Source: Pseudomonas sp. BGr12 (GTDB lineage: Bacteria; Pseudomonadota; Gammaproteobacteria; Pseudomonadales; Pseudomonadaceae). From it: a stretch of 64,000 nucleotides of DNA. The position numbers and the translations under genes are program-made. Under the pieces are notes generated by a model, which searched no databases, had not been told where the DNA came from, and saw only the letters and a program-made list of their open reading frames with translations. The stretch spans positions 1 to 64,000 of the forward strand of contig NZ_JALRNF010000031.1 of the NCBI RefSeq assembly GCF_030272895.1, in the 5' to 3' direction. Position 1 is the stretch's first letter, and each line of letters opens with the position of its first letter. Below, in pieces: positions 1 to 8,840 of this stretch.

Positions 1-134
1 CAGCGTCGCTGCATGGAATGGATAAGCCCGCAGACTCGACACCCAAGCCCAAGCCCAAGCCCAAGCCCAAGCCCAAGCCCAAGGAACCTAGCCCCCGGAA
101 TTCCGTGAAGAACCATAAAAAAGCCCGCCAGTAG
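1..134 (+). CDS. C-terminal end of an unidentified protein with a Pro-Lys repeat tail (partial)
   Basis: The third forward frame is open from the window edge to a TAG at 132-134, giving about 43 residues. The end is low-complexity: seven Pro-Lys dipeptides, then a basic tail. The start lies outside the window, so no family can be named. A basic Pro-Lys tail is common at the cytosolic end of membrane proteins or of nucleic-acid-binding proteins, but that is only a guess. The stop codon falls in the loop of the hairpin that ends the opposing amine dehydrogenase operon, so the two convergent transcription units share DNA here. Confidence 0.5.
   Translation, partial: ASLHGMDKPADSTPKPKPKPKPKPKPKEPSPRNSVKNHKKARQ
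42..83 (+). repeat. Seven perfect tandem copies of the hexamer CCCAAG
   Basis: CCCAAG is repeated seven times without interruption. The unit is six bases, so copy-number changes keep the reading frame and only lengthen or shorten the Pro-Lys tail of the partial gene. Confidence 0.9.
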
Positions 135-140
135 GCGGGC
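117..140 (-). terminator. Rho-independent terminator of the amine dehydrogenase operon
   Basis: Read on the minus strand, a 7-bp GC-only stem (GCCCGCC with GGCGGGC) and a 4-nt loop are followed by six T residues. It lies 18 bp beyond the cytochrome c stop codon. On the plus strand no T tract follows, so it should act mainly on the minus-strand operon. Confidence 0.8.
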
Positions 141-157
141 TCGCTCCAAGCGCAATC

Positions 158-679
158 TCAATAACTCATGCCATCGTCTATCGAGATGCCCTTGGCGCGC
201 ATCTGAGTGATCAGGCCGGCGCGGGCATTCGGCACGTTGAGCAGCGACTTGCGTCTCACCGCCGCCACTTCCTCCCCGGTATAGGGCTGGTAGTGCTCGG
301 GCAGGCTGCTGCCGGCAATGCCGTCCTTGCGCATCAGCCAGTTGATCAGCGTGGCCAGCTGCTCATCGTTGAGTGCCGACTGGGCCATGCCAGGCACCCG
401 CACGAGGAACTCACGTCCGCCGTCGACCTTGAGGAAATTGCCGACGAAGTCCTTCATGCGTGGTACGTCATTGGCCTTGGAGCCGCTGCCGTCGCCGAGG
501 TGGCAGCCCGCGCATTGCAACTGGTAGTTCACCGCTGTGCTATAGCCGGCCTGGGCGATAGGGGTTTGCACCGCTTCGTTGCCGGGCGCGTGTTTCTGGT
601 TCGGGTTGGGGATGGCGCGCGCCATGGCAAGCGGAGCTGCCAGGGCGCAGGCAAGACCGACGATCAGTAAAGAGCGCAT
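158..679 (-). CDS. Periplasmic monoheme c-type cytochrome of the amine dehydrogenase operon
   Basis: A signal peptide (MRSLLIVGLACALAAPLAMA) precedes a single CAGCH heme-binding motif in the first third of the protein; a Met in the segment VPGMAQS is the likely sixth ligand. It is the last gene of the operon, just after the small subunit. From memory, the Alcaligenes faecalis aau cluster also carries a small cytochrome c (orf-2) right after aauA, which supports a role as electron acceptor for the enzyme or a carrier downstream of it. I chose ATG 679 because the GAGGTG ribosome-binding sequence sits about 9 nt upstream. A GTG at 691 would lie inside that sequence. Confidence 0.85.
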   Translation of the reverse strand: MRSLLIVGLACALAAPLAMARAIPNPNQKHAPGNEAVQTPIAQAGYSTAVNYQLQCAGCHLGDGSGSKANDVPRMKDFVGNFLKVDGGREFLVRVPGMAQSALNDEQLATLINWLMRKDGIAGSSLPEHYQPYTGEEVAAVRRKSLLNVPNARAGLITQMRAKGISIDDGMSY

Positions 680-692
680 GGTCTGTGCCACC

Positions 693-1214
693 TCAGACCG
701 CGACGCCGCGAATGATCGACACGGTGCAGTGGTAAATGTGCGACTTGGCAGCCAGGCACCAGTTCACGTCGTTGTTGTTGAACGGACGATAAGCGGGCTC
801 CTCGCTGTCGTTGCGAGTACAGGCGCACTGGTTGCAGCTGTGCTTACCGCAGCAGTCGTTATAGGAAATGATGTAGTCCTTGCCGTCCGCCGGGTTGCGG
901 CAGGTGCCGATCCAGGTGACCTGGGAGGCCTCGGTACCGGGCGGACAGGACGTCACGCTACCGCCGCAGCACGAGCACAGGAAACCGTCGATCGAGCAGT
1001 AGCGCCAGTAGTCGCAGCTGTTCGGATCCCCGGGATCGCCCGCCATCGGCTTGTCGGCGGCCAGTGCCTTGCTGGTACGGTCGATCGGCAACAGCACAGG
1101 CAGGGCCGCGCCGACAATCATCAGCGAACCGAGGCGGCCGAGCAATTTACGCCGCGAGGTGGTATCGGCGACGTGGCGGGCGGAGCGCTCGAACAGGAGG
1201 TCGAGGAGTTTCAT
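693..1214 (-). CDS. aauA: Amine dehydrogenase small (light) subunit, TTQ-bearing
   Basis: This is the catalytic beta subunit of a methylamine/aromatic amine dehydrogenase, which oxidises primary amines to aldehydes in the periplasm. The 173-residue precursor has a twin-arginine leader (SRRKLLGRLG) of about 53 residues. The mature part has 13 Cys, including the clustered CSCCGG and NDCCGKHSCNQCAC segments, as expected for six disulfides. Trp101 and Trp152 are 51 residues apart, the spacing of the two tryptophans that form tryptophan tryptophylquinone in both MADH and AADH. Asp120 sits where the AADH catalytic Asp (128) is expected. The aau name rather than mau rests on cluster layout (cytochrome c next, no mauG or amicyanin gene here). 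The substrate cannot be read from sequence. Confidence 0.92.
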   Translation of the reverse strand: MKLLDLLFERSARHVADTTSRRKLLGRLGSLMIVGAALPVLLPIDRTSKALAADKPMAGDPGDPNSCDYWRYCSIDGFLCSCCGGSVTSCPPGTEASQVTWIGTCRNPADGKDYIISYNDCCGKHSCNQCACTRNDSEEPAYRPFNNNDVNWCLAAKSHIYHCTVSIIRGVAV

Positions 1215-1241
1215 GGGCCTGTCCTTTCGTTTTCGTTATCG

Positions 1242-1865
1242 TTAGGCGTGGGAGTGTGGGGTGCTGTGATCGTGGCCATGGGCGTTGCCGTGCAGGAACT
1301 GCTGCAGGGTGGCGCTGCCCAGGTGCTCGGTTTCGAACAGGCTGTCCAGGTGTTCGCGCGAGTTGACCAGGCCCTTGGCGCGCAACACGCCGTTCTGGTC
1401 GATCAGGGCCGCATACGGCAGTTTGCCGATCTGGTAGGTCATGCCGATTTCCGGACCGACCACGTAGGTGGCGTCTTCGAGCTTGTGTTCCTGGATCAGT
1501 TTCTGCTGGGCGTCCATGTCGCCGTCGCTGACGAACACCACGTCGAGGCGCTTGGCCTGGTCCTTGGCGATCGACTTGATCGCCGGCAGCAGCGATTTGC
1601 AGATCGGGCAGGTTGGCGAGAGGAAGAACAGCAACTGGGCTTTCTCACCGGCATAACCGAAGTTGACCGGACGACCATTGCGGTCGGCGGCCGTGACTTG
1701 CGGCGCGGGCTCGTTGACCGCAACGCCTTTGTCGACCATCAGGGCACCGGCCGGAGCCAGGCGCGAGTGCAGTACGCCGATCTGGCGTACCAGACCCATT
1801 ACAGCGAACGCCAAGGCGATCAGCAGCGCCCAGAGCAGGATGTTGGAGACGATCAAGCCTTCCAT
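1242..1865 (-). CDS. aauD: MauD-type thioredoxin-fold maturation protein
   Basis: MauD-family proteins are needed for disulfide formation and stability of the small subunit. An N-terminal membrane anchor (about residues 8-27) is followed by a periplasmic thioredoxin-like domain with a CPIC active site at residues 86-89. The C-terminus is His-rich (GNAHGHDHSTPHSHA), which could bind metal and is not needed for the family call. It lies between aauE (3-bp gap) and aauA (27-bp gap), the usual B-E-D-A order. Confidence 0.9.
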   Translation of the reverse strand: MEGLIVSNILLWALLIALAFAVMGLVRQIGVLHSRLAPAGALMVDKGVAVNEPAPQVTAADRNGRPVNFGYAGEKAQLLFFLSPTCPICKSLLPAIKSIAKDQAKRLDVVFVSDGDMDAQQKLIQEHKLEDATYVVGPEIGMTYQIGKLPYAALIDQNGVLRAKGLVNSREHLDSLFETEHLGSATLQQFLHGNAHGHDHSTPHSHA

Positions 1866-1868
1866 ATT

Positions 1869-2408
1869 TCACCTTCCAATAAGTTTGAACAGACGGGGGC
1901 CGTTGGCCAGCAGACCTTCGACGGCGGTGTAGATGAGCAGTACAACGGCGCTCGCGGCGATCACCACGAAACCGTCGAAGAAACCGAGGTCGCGCGCTTG
2001 CGGGGCGATGCCGGCGACCAGCGCCAGCGCCACCAGCACCGTGTTGCGGGCGAGCAGTACCGGGCGCAGCGGTTGGGCCTGGTCGGGGCCCGAACAGCCG
2101 CAGTCGATGTCGGCGCGGCCGCGCCACAGGTTGATGCCGATGGCCGCTGCGTACAGTGCCAGCAGCGCCGCAGCCAGCAGGGCCGCGGTCGGCCGGCTGG
2201 CCGGCACCAGCAGGGCGAAGGCCACGCCGATTTCCAGCAGCGGCAGGCTGCGGGCGACCAGCGTGAGCAACGCCTTGGGCAGCAACTGGTAATCTTCCAG
2301 CTGCCGGGCGAAGCGGGCCGGCGCGCGGACCTTGTGGGTCGCAGCGCTGGCCAGGATCACCGCAACGGTGATCGCGCTGGCGATAATGAAGATCGGATCG
2401 GTGTGCAT
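1869..2408 (-). CDS. aauE: MauE-type integral membrane maturation protein
   Basis: About 179 residues with four to five hydrophobic segments, matching the MauE/DoxX-like family that works with MauD in making the TTQ enzyme. A Cys pair in the segment DIDCGCSG may take part in thiol exchange. I chose ATG 2408, which has a GAGGTGAG ribosome-binding sequence just upstream. A longer reading frame would run back into the large-subunit gene, whose stop is only 13 bp upstream. Confidence 0.85.
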   Translation of the reverse strand: MHTDPIFIIASAITVAVILASAATHKVRAPARFARQLEDYQLLPKALLTLVARSLPLLEIGVAFALLVPASRPTAALLAAALLALYAAAIGINLWRGRADIDCGCSGPDQAQPLRPVLLARNTVLVALALVAGIAPQARDLGFFDGFVVIAASAVVLLIYTAVEGLLANGPRLFKLIGR

Positions 2409-2421
2409 GGGCTCACCTCGC

Positions 2422-3576
2422 TCAGTGGCTGAGAATTTGTGTGGCGGTTTTATGCAGCTTTTCCATCGTGCCGGTGTGCTTGCCGCTCTTGAGGTCGAAG
2501 ATCTCCATGCCGCCGCCGACATTGATGCCGAGCAGCAGCGGGTTGGCGTCGCTGGTGGCCTGCAGGCTCCAGATCGGCGCGCCTTCGGTGCTCAGGGTGG
2601 CGATCTTCTTCTGGGTCTTGAGGTCGAAGGCCCAGATGGTGTTGCTCGGGTCTTCCCACTTCATCGCCTCGTGGGCGTCGTGCATCAGCACGTACAGGCG
2701 ATTGAGCTTTGGCGCCACCGCCATCAGCTGCCAGCCGCCCGGCGCCCAGCCAGCCTTCTTCTCTTCGTCGCTGACCAGCGACCAGTCCGGCAGGATTTTC
2801 GCTTCCTTGCCCGACAGGTCCAGGGTGTGCACGGTGCCGGTGGTGCTGGTGAAGTAGAAGGTGTCGCCGACGTTCACCGCGCGCTCGACCAGCTTCTCCG
2901 CATTCGGGTCGAAGAACTTGGTCTGGGTGCGGGCGGTTTCCTTGCCGTCGTCGCCCAGGGTCAGCAGCTGGATGCTGCCGTCGCCGCACAGCGAGGCGAT
3001 GCGGCGCTTGCCCACCGGGTAGCTGAGCACGCAGCCGGGAATGGCGATTTCGCCGACCACGGCCTTGGCCTGGGTGTCGACCACGGTGATCGAGGTCGAC
3101 GGGGTGAAGTTGTAGACGTAGACGAAACGGTCGTCGGCGCTGGTGCCGATGCCAAAGCGCTGGGTCAGGGACTCGGCGCGCTTGGAGGGAATCACCACTT
3201 CCCAGTCCGGGGACAGCGTGGAGGTATTCCAGGCGGTCAGCACGTCGGTGCGGGTACCGCGGGTACCGCGTGAATAGAAGATGTCGGCGCTGAACAGCAG
3301 CTTGCCGTCACGGCTGAGGGTCGAGGGTGCGGCGAAGCCGGTGCTGACCATGCCGAGCAAGCGCTTCTGGTCCGGGTCGAGCACGAGCACGCGGCCGGCG
3401 ACGAAGCTGTCGAATTCCACGTCGATCATATAGGCGCGGTGTGGCGATGGCGGGAAAGGCAATACGGTCTGGCCGATACCGGTGTCAGCGGGCAACTCGG
3501 CGAAGACTGGGTGCACGCCAGCTAGCGACAGGCCAAGAGCCAGTGTGGTTTTTGCAAGGATCCTGGTTATTCGCAT
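2422..3576 (-). CDS. aauB: Amine dehydrogenase large (heavy) subunit
   Basis: This is the alpha subunit of the alpha2-beta2 TTQ enzyme, a seven-bladed propeller that caps the small subunit. The 384-residue precursor starts with a Sec signal peptide ending near VHPVFA. The body has repeated WD-like blade strands such as RVLVLDPDQKRLLGM and NTIWAFDLKTQKKIATL. It is first in the operon, with a good ribosome-binding sequence (AAGGGAG) ahead of the ATG. Its length is nearer the methylamine dehydrogenase heavy chain than the longer A. faecalis AADH chain as I recall it, so MADH versus AADH stays open. Confidence 0.9.
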   Translation of the reverse strand: MRITRILAKTTLALGLSLAGVHPVFAELPADTGIGQTVLPFPPSPHRAYMIDVEFDSFVAGRVLVLDPDQKRLLGMVSTGFAAPSTLSRDGKLLFSADIFYSRGTRGTRTDVLTAWNTSTLSPDWEVVIPSKRAESLTQRFGIGTSADDRFVYVYNFTPSTSITVVDTQAKAVVGEIAIPGCVLSYPVGKRRIASLCGDGSIQLLTLGDDGKETARTQTKFFDPNAEKLVERAVNVGDTFYFTSTTGTVHTLDLSGKEAKILPDWSLVSDEEKKAGWAPGGWQLMAVAPKLNRLYVLMHDAHEAMKWEDPSNTIWAFDLKTQKKIATLSTEGAPIWSLQATSDANPLLLGINVGGGMEIFDLKSGKHTGTMEKLHKTATQILSH

Positions 3577-3706
3577 TCGGGGGGGGCTCCCTTAATTATT
3601 GGACTTGGCGGATCGCGAAAGCATTGACAGAGATTCACCGGGCTAGTCTGCCTTGAGGGCGAACAGGGGGCATTGTTGTGTCTGCCAACTCGTTGTTTGC
3701 CTGTGC

Positions 3707-3727
3707 CAGCCGGCTTGGGGCCGGCTG
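3707..3727. terminator. Possible terminator hairpin after the chemoreceptor gene
   Basis: An 8-bp inverted repeat, CAGCCGGC with GCCGGCTG and a 5-nt loop, lies 17 bp past the chemoreceptor stop codon. No T tract follows on either strand, so termination here is only possible. Confidence 0.35.
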
Positions 3728-3743
3728 AACACGGGTTGGGGCA

Positions 3744-5888
3744 TCAAATGCGGAAACTGTCCACCAGCTGTTTCAGGCGGGCAGCCTGCTGTTCCAGATC
3801 GCCACAGGCGCGCAAGGTGGCGTTGAGGTTCTCCACGCCTTCCTGGTTGAGGGCGTTGATCTGGGTGATATCCATGTTCAGCGCCTCGATCACCGAGGTT
3901 TGCTCTTCGGTGGCGGTGGCCACCGACTGGTTCATGCCGTCGATCTCGCCGATCCGCAAGGTCACGCTGCCCAGGCGCTCGCCGGCCTGGTTGGCGATGG
4001 TCACGCTTTCGCTGCTGTGGCTCTGGCTTTCGCCCATGGTCGTGACCGACTCGCGGGCGTCCACCTGCAGGCCCTCGATCATGGTCTGGATCTGCAGCGC
4101 CGACATCTGGGTGCGGTAGGCCAGGTTGCGTACTTCGTCGGCCACCACGGCAAACCCGCGCCCGGCGGCGCCGGCGCGCGCGGCCTCGATGGCGGCGTTG
4201 AGCGCCAGCAGGTTGGTCTGCTCGGAGATGCCCTTGATCACTTCGAGAATCTGGCCGATATCCTCGGTCTTGCTGTTGAGCGTCTCGATGGTGCCGCTGG
4301 AGGCGCTGATCTTGCTCGACAGTTGGTGCATCGCCGAGATGGTCCTTTCCAGTACCTGGCTGCCCGCTTCGGCCAGTTGCCGGGCGTCCGTGGCCCGATG
4401 GGAGGCATGGGCGGCGTTGCGCGCTATCTCCTGGGCGGCGGCGCCCAACTGGTTGATCGCGGCGGCTACGCTGTTGGTGCGGCTGGCCTGTTCGTCGCAG
4501 TTGCTCATGGATGCGTTGGAGGCGTTGACCACCCGGGTGGCCACCTCGTGGAGCTGGCCGGTGGTCGAGGACACTTCACGGATCGAGGCGTGGATACGTT
4601 CGACGAAGCGGTTGAAGGCCCTGGCCAGCTGGCCGATCTCGTCGCGCGATTGCACGGCCAGGCGGCGGGTCAGGTCGCCTTCGCCCTGGGCAATGTCTTC
4701 GAGCATGCGGGTCAGGCTCTGCAGCGGGCGGGTGATGCGCAGGGCGGCCAGCCAGATCAGCAGCACGCCGAGCAATGCCGCGCCGCCACCGAGCAGCAAC
4801 TCCAGGCGGGTGGCCTGTTCGCGTTGCTGGTCGAGTGCTTGTTGCAGGCGTTGCGCCGGCGCCAGCAGGGTGTGCTGCGGCACGCCCACCAGGACGCCCC
4901 AGGGGGTGGCGCCGGGGATCGGCTCCAGCGGTTCGAGGACCTTGAGCTGTGCCGGGTCGACGAACACCTTGGGCTGGCTGTGTCGCAGTGCGCCGAGTAC
5001 CTCGTCGGCGCCGCTGTCAGGCGCCTGGTCCAGGCGCTGGCCAAGCCGACCGGCATCCTGGCTGTGCGCCGCCATCACCCCGCTCGGGCTGATGATGCTG
5101 ACCCTGCCGTTGCCGTCGAACAATCCATGGCTGCTGTCCACGCTGCTCTGTTGCAGGGCGGCGAGGTTGATGTCGAGCCCGATGACGGCGATGACCTTGC
5201 CGTCTTCGAGCAGCGGGAAGGCGATGCTGGTGACCAGCTTGCGCGAGCCCGAGGCCTCGTCGAAGTAGGGTTCGAGCACACAGGCCGCCTGGCTGTCGCG
5301 GGCGCAGGTATAGAACGCGTTGTACGGGCTGCCGCTGGGGCCGGGCTGGGTATTGGCCAGCAGGGCCTCGTCGCCGATGACCGGTTGCAACGCCCCTGGA
5401 TTGTTTTGCACCCAGTACAGAGAGAAACGTCCGGCCTCGTTGCTGCCCAGTTCGCTCTGGCCGGCGAATCGATTGTCTGCCCCGTCCAGAGCGTTGGCCT
5501 GGAAAATGACATAAAGCCCGAGCAGGTCGGGCTTGTCGATCAACGCCTGGCGCAGTTGCCGGGTCAATGCCTGGCGCAGTTGCTGCGGCGCCAGTTCGCC
5601 GTGCTGCGCGCGCTGGCGCAGATACAGCACATAGCGAGACAGCCCCTGGCCGTATTCATGGGTTTGCAGGAACGTGCGCTGCACTTGCAAGGCCTGCACC
5701 TTGGCGAGCGCCTGCATGTGGTGCTTGGCGGCGCTGGCCAGCATGTCGCTGCTGGCGTGTTTGACCTGTTCGCTGCTTGCCCCGGCTTGATACAGCGACA
5801 GCCCTACCAACAGGGCGACGATCAGCAACAGGCAGAGGCTTGCGAGCAAGGTGATCTTGTTTCGGATAGTCAGGAGGCTGGAGCGCAT
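3744..5888 (-). CDS. Methyl-accepting chemotaxis protein with dCache-type sensor
   Basis: A 714-residue chemoreceptor. The first membrane helix spans about residues 12-32. A long periplasmic region to about residue 360 fits a double-Cache sensor. The second helix is at about 363-385, then a HAMP domain and a cytoplasmic signalling domain with the conserved hairpin tip ([18 protein letters not shown]). There is no C-terminal CheR-binding pentapeptide. Its place between an amine dehydrogenase operon and an outer-membrane channel gene suggests it senses amines. Size and sensor resemble the TlpQ/McpU polyamine-histamine receptors as I remember them, but the ligand is inference. Confidence 0.9.
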   Translation of the reverse strand: MRSSLLTIRNKITLLASLCLLLIVALLVGLSLYQAGASSEQVKHASSDMLASAAKHHMQALAKVQALQVQRTFLQTHEYGQGLSRYVLYLRQRAQHGELAPQQLRQALTRQLRQALIDKPDLLGLYVIFQANALDGADNRFAGQSELGSNEAGRFSLYWVQNNPGALQPVIGDEALLANTQPGPSGSPYNAFYTCARDSQAACVLEPYFDEASGSRKLVTSIAFPLLEDGKVIAVIGLDINLAALQQSSVDSSHGLFDGNGRVSIISPSGVMAAHSQDAGRLGQRLDQAPDSGADEVLGALRHSQPKVFVDPAQLKVLEPLEPIPGATPWGVLVGVPQHTLLAPAQRLQQALDQQREQATRLELLLGGGAALLGVLLIWLAALRITRPLQSLTRMLEDIAQGEGDLTRRLAVQSRDEIGQLARAFNRFVERIHASIREVSSTTGQLHEVATRVVNASNASMSNCDEQASRTNSVAAAINQLGAAAQEIARNAAHASHRATDARQLAEAGSQVLERTISAMHQLSSKISASSGTIETLNSKTEDIGQILEVIKGISEQTNLLALNAAIEAARAGAAGRGFAVVADEVRNLAYRTQMSALQIQTMIEGLQVDARESVTTMGESQSHSSESVTIANQAGERLGSVTLRIGEIDGMNQSVATATEEQTSVIEALNMDITQINALNQEGVENLNATLRACGDLEQQAARLKQLVDSFRI

Positions 5889-5951
5889 GACAAGGACTCA
5901 GATCGGTGCGAATCTGCTGCGGGTGATGGCGGGGCCATCACCCGCAGGGCT

Positions 5952-7277
5952 TCAGAAGACGGTGACGAACACCAATTGGCTGTACAGGTTGCGGTCGTTG
6001 TTGCCCAGCTGGGTGCCACCTTGTTCGGCACTCTTGTCCGGTTGGTACAGGCCAACGAGCGGCATCACGATCAAGTGATCGTTGATGGCCCATTCGGCGT
6101 ACAGGTCGATCTCGTGTCCGTCGGTATTGCCCAGGTTGCGGTCGACGGTGTCGAAGTTGAACCCCAGCAGGCCGATGTTCAGGTTTTCCAGCGGCGATAC
6201 CTTGAACTCGACTTTCTGGATGCGCGAGTTGCTGTTGAACGGACCGGCATAGTTGCCGGCGACCTCGCCCTGGAACCAGGTGCCGTACCCGCGACTGAGG
6301 CCGTAGAACAGAGGGTCGTAGCCTTCCGAGAAGCGGCTGTAGCGGTAGCTGACGTTCGGCGTCCAGGCGACGTCGGCGAAGGTCCAGCCGGCCTCCAGGT
6401 ACCAGGCATCCTCGGTGTTGGTGTGGGGTTTTTCCTGGTTGGCGTATTCGCCGGAGAGAAACAGGTTCTCCACCCCGGCGTTGCCGGTGGCGCGCAGGCT
6501 GTAGGTCTTCATGCCGTCGCGTTCCAGTTGCACCGGCGAAGCGAACTCCTCATCCACATCCGTGGTGTCGATGTAGGTCAGGCCTACCGTGCCGGCGTCG
6601 GCCACGTGCTCCAGGGTGGCCACGGCCATTTCGGTCTTGGCCTGGGCGCGGTTGTCCGACTTCAGCCACATCAGGTCGCTGCGCCAGCCTTGCTTGCCGC
6701 CCAGGCGCAGTACGGCGGTCTGGTCAAAGCTCTTGCGCGCCGCCAGGTAGTAGGCGCCGCCGCGGTTGAACTCGCCATCGGCCAGGCCCTTGCCGAAGTT
6801 GAGCGCGTCGCCCTGGATCAGAAAGCCATCGCCTACGGTAATCATCTGGCGGCCGAAGGACAGGTCGATCCCGTCTTCACCCAAGGCCTCGATCAGCGTG
6901 CCGGAGCGCCAGCCGAGGTAGGCGTCTTCGATCTTGGTGGTGCGCTCGGAGCCATCGCTGAAGCCGGCGGCGTCACCGTCCCCCCAACTGCCCGAGCTGA
7001 GCAGGGCGAATGCACCGTAGGCGGTGCCGGCACCGCCAAGGCCCTGGTCGCCACTGAGTCCATATTTGAGGTAGCCCTCGCGCCAGGAGGACGAGCCTTC
7101 TTCCAGGCGTCCGCTCATGGCGTAGTTTTCCTCGCTATGGAACACGCCGAACACGGCCTCGAGGTTGGCGTTCAGGTGAGTGTTCTCATCGGCATACAGC
7201 TCGTAGGCACCGGCCTGGGCGGCGGCGCCGACCAGCAGGGCGAGGGTGGAGAGGTGGAGCAGGGGCGACTTGTACAT
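5952..7277 (-). CDS. Outer-membrane beta-barrel channel protein
   Basis: 441 residues with a signal peptide (to about AQAGA) and a body of alternating aromatic and polar strands typical of an outer-membrane barrel, ending in Phe (LVFVTVF) as such barrels do. The layout resembles the alginate-export/OprE-like barrel families, but I could not fix the family. It lies upstream of the chemoreceptor on the same strand with a 63-bp gap, so the two may be cotranscribed. A role in amine uptake is inferred from context only. Confidence 0.75.
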   Translation of the reverse strand: MYKSPLLHLSTLALLVGAAAQAGAYELYADENTHLNANLEAVFGVFHSEENYAMSGRLEEGSSSWREGYLKYGLSGDQGLGGAGTAYGAFALLSSGSWGDGDAAGFSDGSERTTKIEDAYLGWRSGTLIEALGEDGIDLSFGRQMITVGDGFLIQGDALNFGKGLADGEFNRGGAYYLAARKSFDQTAVLRLGGKQGWRSDLMWLKSDNRAQAKTEMAVATLEHVADAGTVGLTYIDTTDVDEEFASPVQLERDGMKTYSLRATGNAGVENLFLSGEYANQEKPHTNTEDAWYLEAGWTFADVAWTPNVSYRYSRFSEGYDPLFYGLSRGYGTWFQGEVAGNYAGPFNSNSRIQKVEFKVSPLENLNIGLLGFNFDTVDRNLGNTDGHEIDLYAEWAINDHLIVMPLVGLYQPDKSAEQGGTQLGNNDRNLYSQLVFVTVF

Positions 7278-7474
7278 GGACTGGCTTTCCGTTCTTATTA
7301 GTGTCGGCGAGCAACTCGATGGAGTTCGTCCGGATACTAAGTCGAAGGATCAGGCCGTCCTTGCGCCTGCTTGCCATATCTTTGCGTGTGCCTGCCAGAT
7401 TGTGTCGTTTCGCGGGCAGCAGCTTCAGCGATGACTAAAGCTGCTGATTTTTTTGATTTTTTTTAAAATTTCGC

Positions 7475-7503
7475 TTTACGACATATGCGTACCTGCGTAT
7501 TAT
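7475..7503 (+). promoter_or_regulatory. Sigma-70 promoter of tRNA-Val
   Basis: TTTACG and TATTAT are separated by 17 bp, and the -10 box ends 12 bp before the mature tRNA. The GC-rich discriminator (GCGCCCC) after the -10 box is typical of stringently controlled stable-RNA promoters. Confidence 0.7.
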
Positions 7504-7515
7504 GCGCCCCACAGC

Positions 7516-7592
7516 AGGCACATAGCTCAGTTGGTTAGAGCACCACCTTGACATGGTGGGGGTCGTTGGTTCGAGTCCAATTGTGCCTACCA
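7516..7592 (+). tRNA. tRNA-Val, anticodon GAC
   Basis: 77 nt with an encoded CCA end. The acceptor stem AGGCACA pairs with TGTGCCT. The anticodon arm CCACC-TTGACAT-GGTGG puts GAC at 7550-7552. The T arm contains GTTCGAGTC. Confidence 0.97.
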
Positions 7593-7600
7593 AATCCCAG

Positions 7601-7630
7601 AAAGGGCGATCCGCAAGGATCGCCCTTTTT
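7601..7630 (+). terminator. Rho-independent terminator after tRNA-Val
   Basis: A 12-bp stem (GGGCGATCC with GGATCGCCC, extended by A-T pairs) with a GCAA loop runs into a T tract, 8 bp after the tRNA. Confidence 0.9.
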
Positions 7631-7662
7631 GCATTTGCGGATCAGCCATCGCAGGCTCCCAC

Positions 7663-8155
7663 TGTGGGAGCTGGCGAAGCCTGCGATCGACTGCGCAGCA
7701 GTCGCCATCCAGGCACCTCGTTGGGTCTGATGCACCGGGTCGTCAGGTTCTACGACCGCTACGCGGCCGATCGCAGCCTGGCGGCAGCTCCCACAGGCAT
7801 CCTGCAATCACATGGCGACTGCGTAGGCGCAACTGTCTTTGTGGGAGCCTGCGATCCACTGCGCAGCAGTCGCCATCCAGGCACTTCGTTGGGCCTGATG
7901 CACCGGGTCGTCAGGTTCTACGACCGCTACGCGGCCGATCGCAGCCTGGCGGCAGCTCTCACAGGCATCCTGCAATCACATGGCGACTGCGTAGGCGCAA
8001 CTGTCTTTGTGGGAGCTGGCGAAGCCTGCGATCGACTGCACAGCAGTCGCCATCCAGGCACCTCGTTGGGTCTGATGCACCGGGTCGTCAGGTTCTACGA
8101 CCGCTACGCGGCCGATCGCAGCCTGGCGGCAGCTCCCACAAGAGCCCCGCAATCA
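7663..8155. repeat. Three tandem copies of a 168-177 bp REP-rich unit
   Basis: Copies start with TGTGGGAGC at 7663, 7840 and 8008. The second lacks 9 bp near its start (GCTGGCGAA-type segment) and the third diverges after its last GGCGGCAGCTC. Each unit carries inverted elements such as CGACCGCTACGCGGCCGATCG and GCGACTGC motifs, typical of Pseudomonas REP-type DNA. No gene is supported here; frames open across the block only because the unit lacks stops. Confidence 0.85.
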
Positions 8156-8217
8156 CAGAGCCTGCGAAGGGCTGCATAAATGCTAGAATCCGCCGCTTGC
8201 ATCCAGGAGAAAGACGC

Positions 8218-8787
8218 GTGCGTAAAATCGCGGTGGTAATGGCAGTGCTGGCGCTGGCCGGCTGTGAAAACGAAGTCGAAGGCGTGCACAAGCAGGTGGC
8301 CGAACACCTGCAGAACCCCAAGACTGCCAAGTTCGCCAACGTGCGAATCGACCAGCAAGGCATGATCTGCGGCCAGGTGCGCGGCAAGGACGATGCCGGT
8401 GCCTTCGTCCCGTATCGCAGTTACGTGGCATTCAAGAAAGCCGACGGCTACGAAATCGTCATCGCCGACCAGGGCAGCACCCTGCAGATCCGTGAAGCCT
8501 GCGGTGGCGCCGACCTGCAGCGCCGTGCCGAGGCCCTGGCCGACCAGCCGGCCCCGGAAGGCTGGGATGTCGAGATCGTCCAGGGGGCGAACATGGGCGC
8601 TCTGAGCGACATGACCGCACGCCTGATCGAGAAGCAGATCCCATCCTCGGTGGTGTACCGCGACGGCAAGCCGGTGGTGTTGCTCGGCCCGTTCCCGAGC
8701 AAGGCCGAGGCCGATGAGAAGCAGGCCGACGTCATGGCCCGCCTGGGTACCGACTCGATCGTCATCCAGCACGGCGCCACTCGCTAG
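8218..8787 (+). CDS. SPOR-domain lipoprotein
   Basis: 189 residues from GTG 8218, which has an AGGAG ribosome-binding site 8 nt upstream. The N-terminus is a lipoprotein signal (VRKIAVVMAVLALAGC) with lipobox LAGC, so the protein should be anchored in the outer or inner membrane. The last 70 residues look like a SPOR domain (VVYRDGKPVVLLGPFPSKAE), which binds denuded septal peptidoglycan. A role in cell-envelope or division biology is inferred from that domain. The middle part is not recognised. Confidence 0.8.
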   Translation: MRKIAVVMAVLALAGCENEVEGVHKQVAEHLQNPKTAKFANVRIDQQGMICGQVRGKDDAGAFVPYRSYVAFKKADGYEIVIADQGSTLQIREACGGADLQRRAEALADQPAPEGWDVEIVQGANMGALSDMTARLIEKQIPSSVVYRDGKPVVLLGPFPSKAEADEKQADVMARLGTDSIVIQHGATR

Positions 8788-8840
8788 CCAGCGCCGTCCC
8801 CGGCCCCGTACACTCACGGCTCACCCCAAGGAGAGCCGTG

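Noticed and set aside
3900..7301. Very long open frame (over 1100 codons) on the plus strand opposite the chemoreceptor and channel genes
   Set aside because: It is the high-GC shadow of two well-recognised minus-strand genes; no motif or ribosome-binding site supports it.
7553..8179. Open plus-strand frame across the 170-bp tandem repeats
   Set aside because: It is open only because the repeated unit lacks stops, starts inside tRNA-Val, and changes phase with the 9-bp difference only by chance (9 is a multiple of 3).
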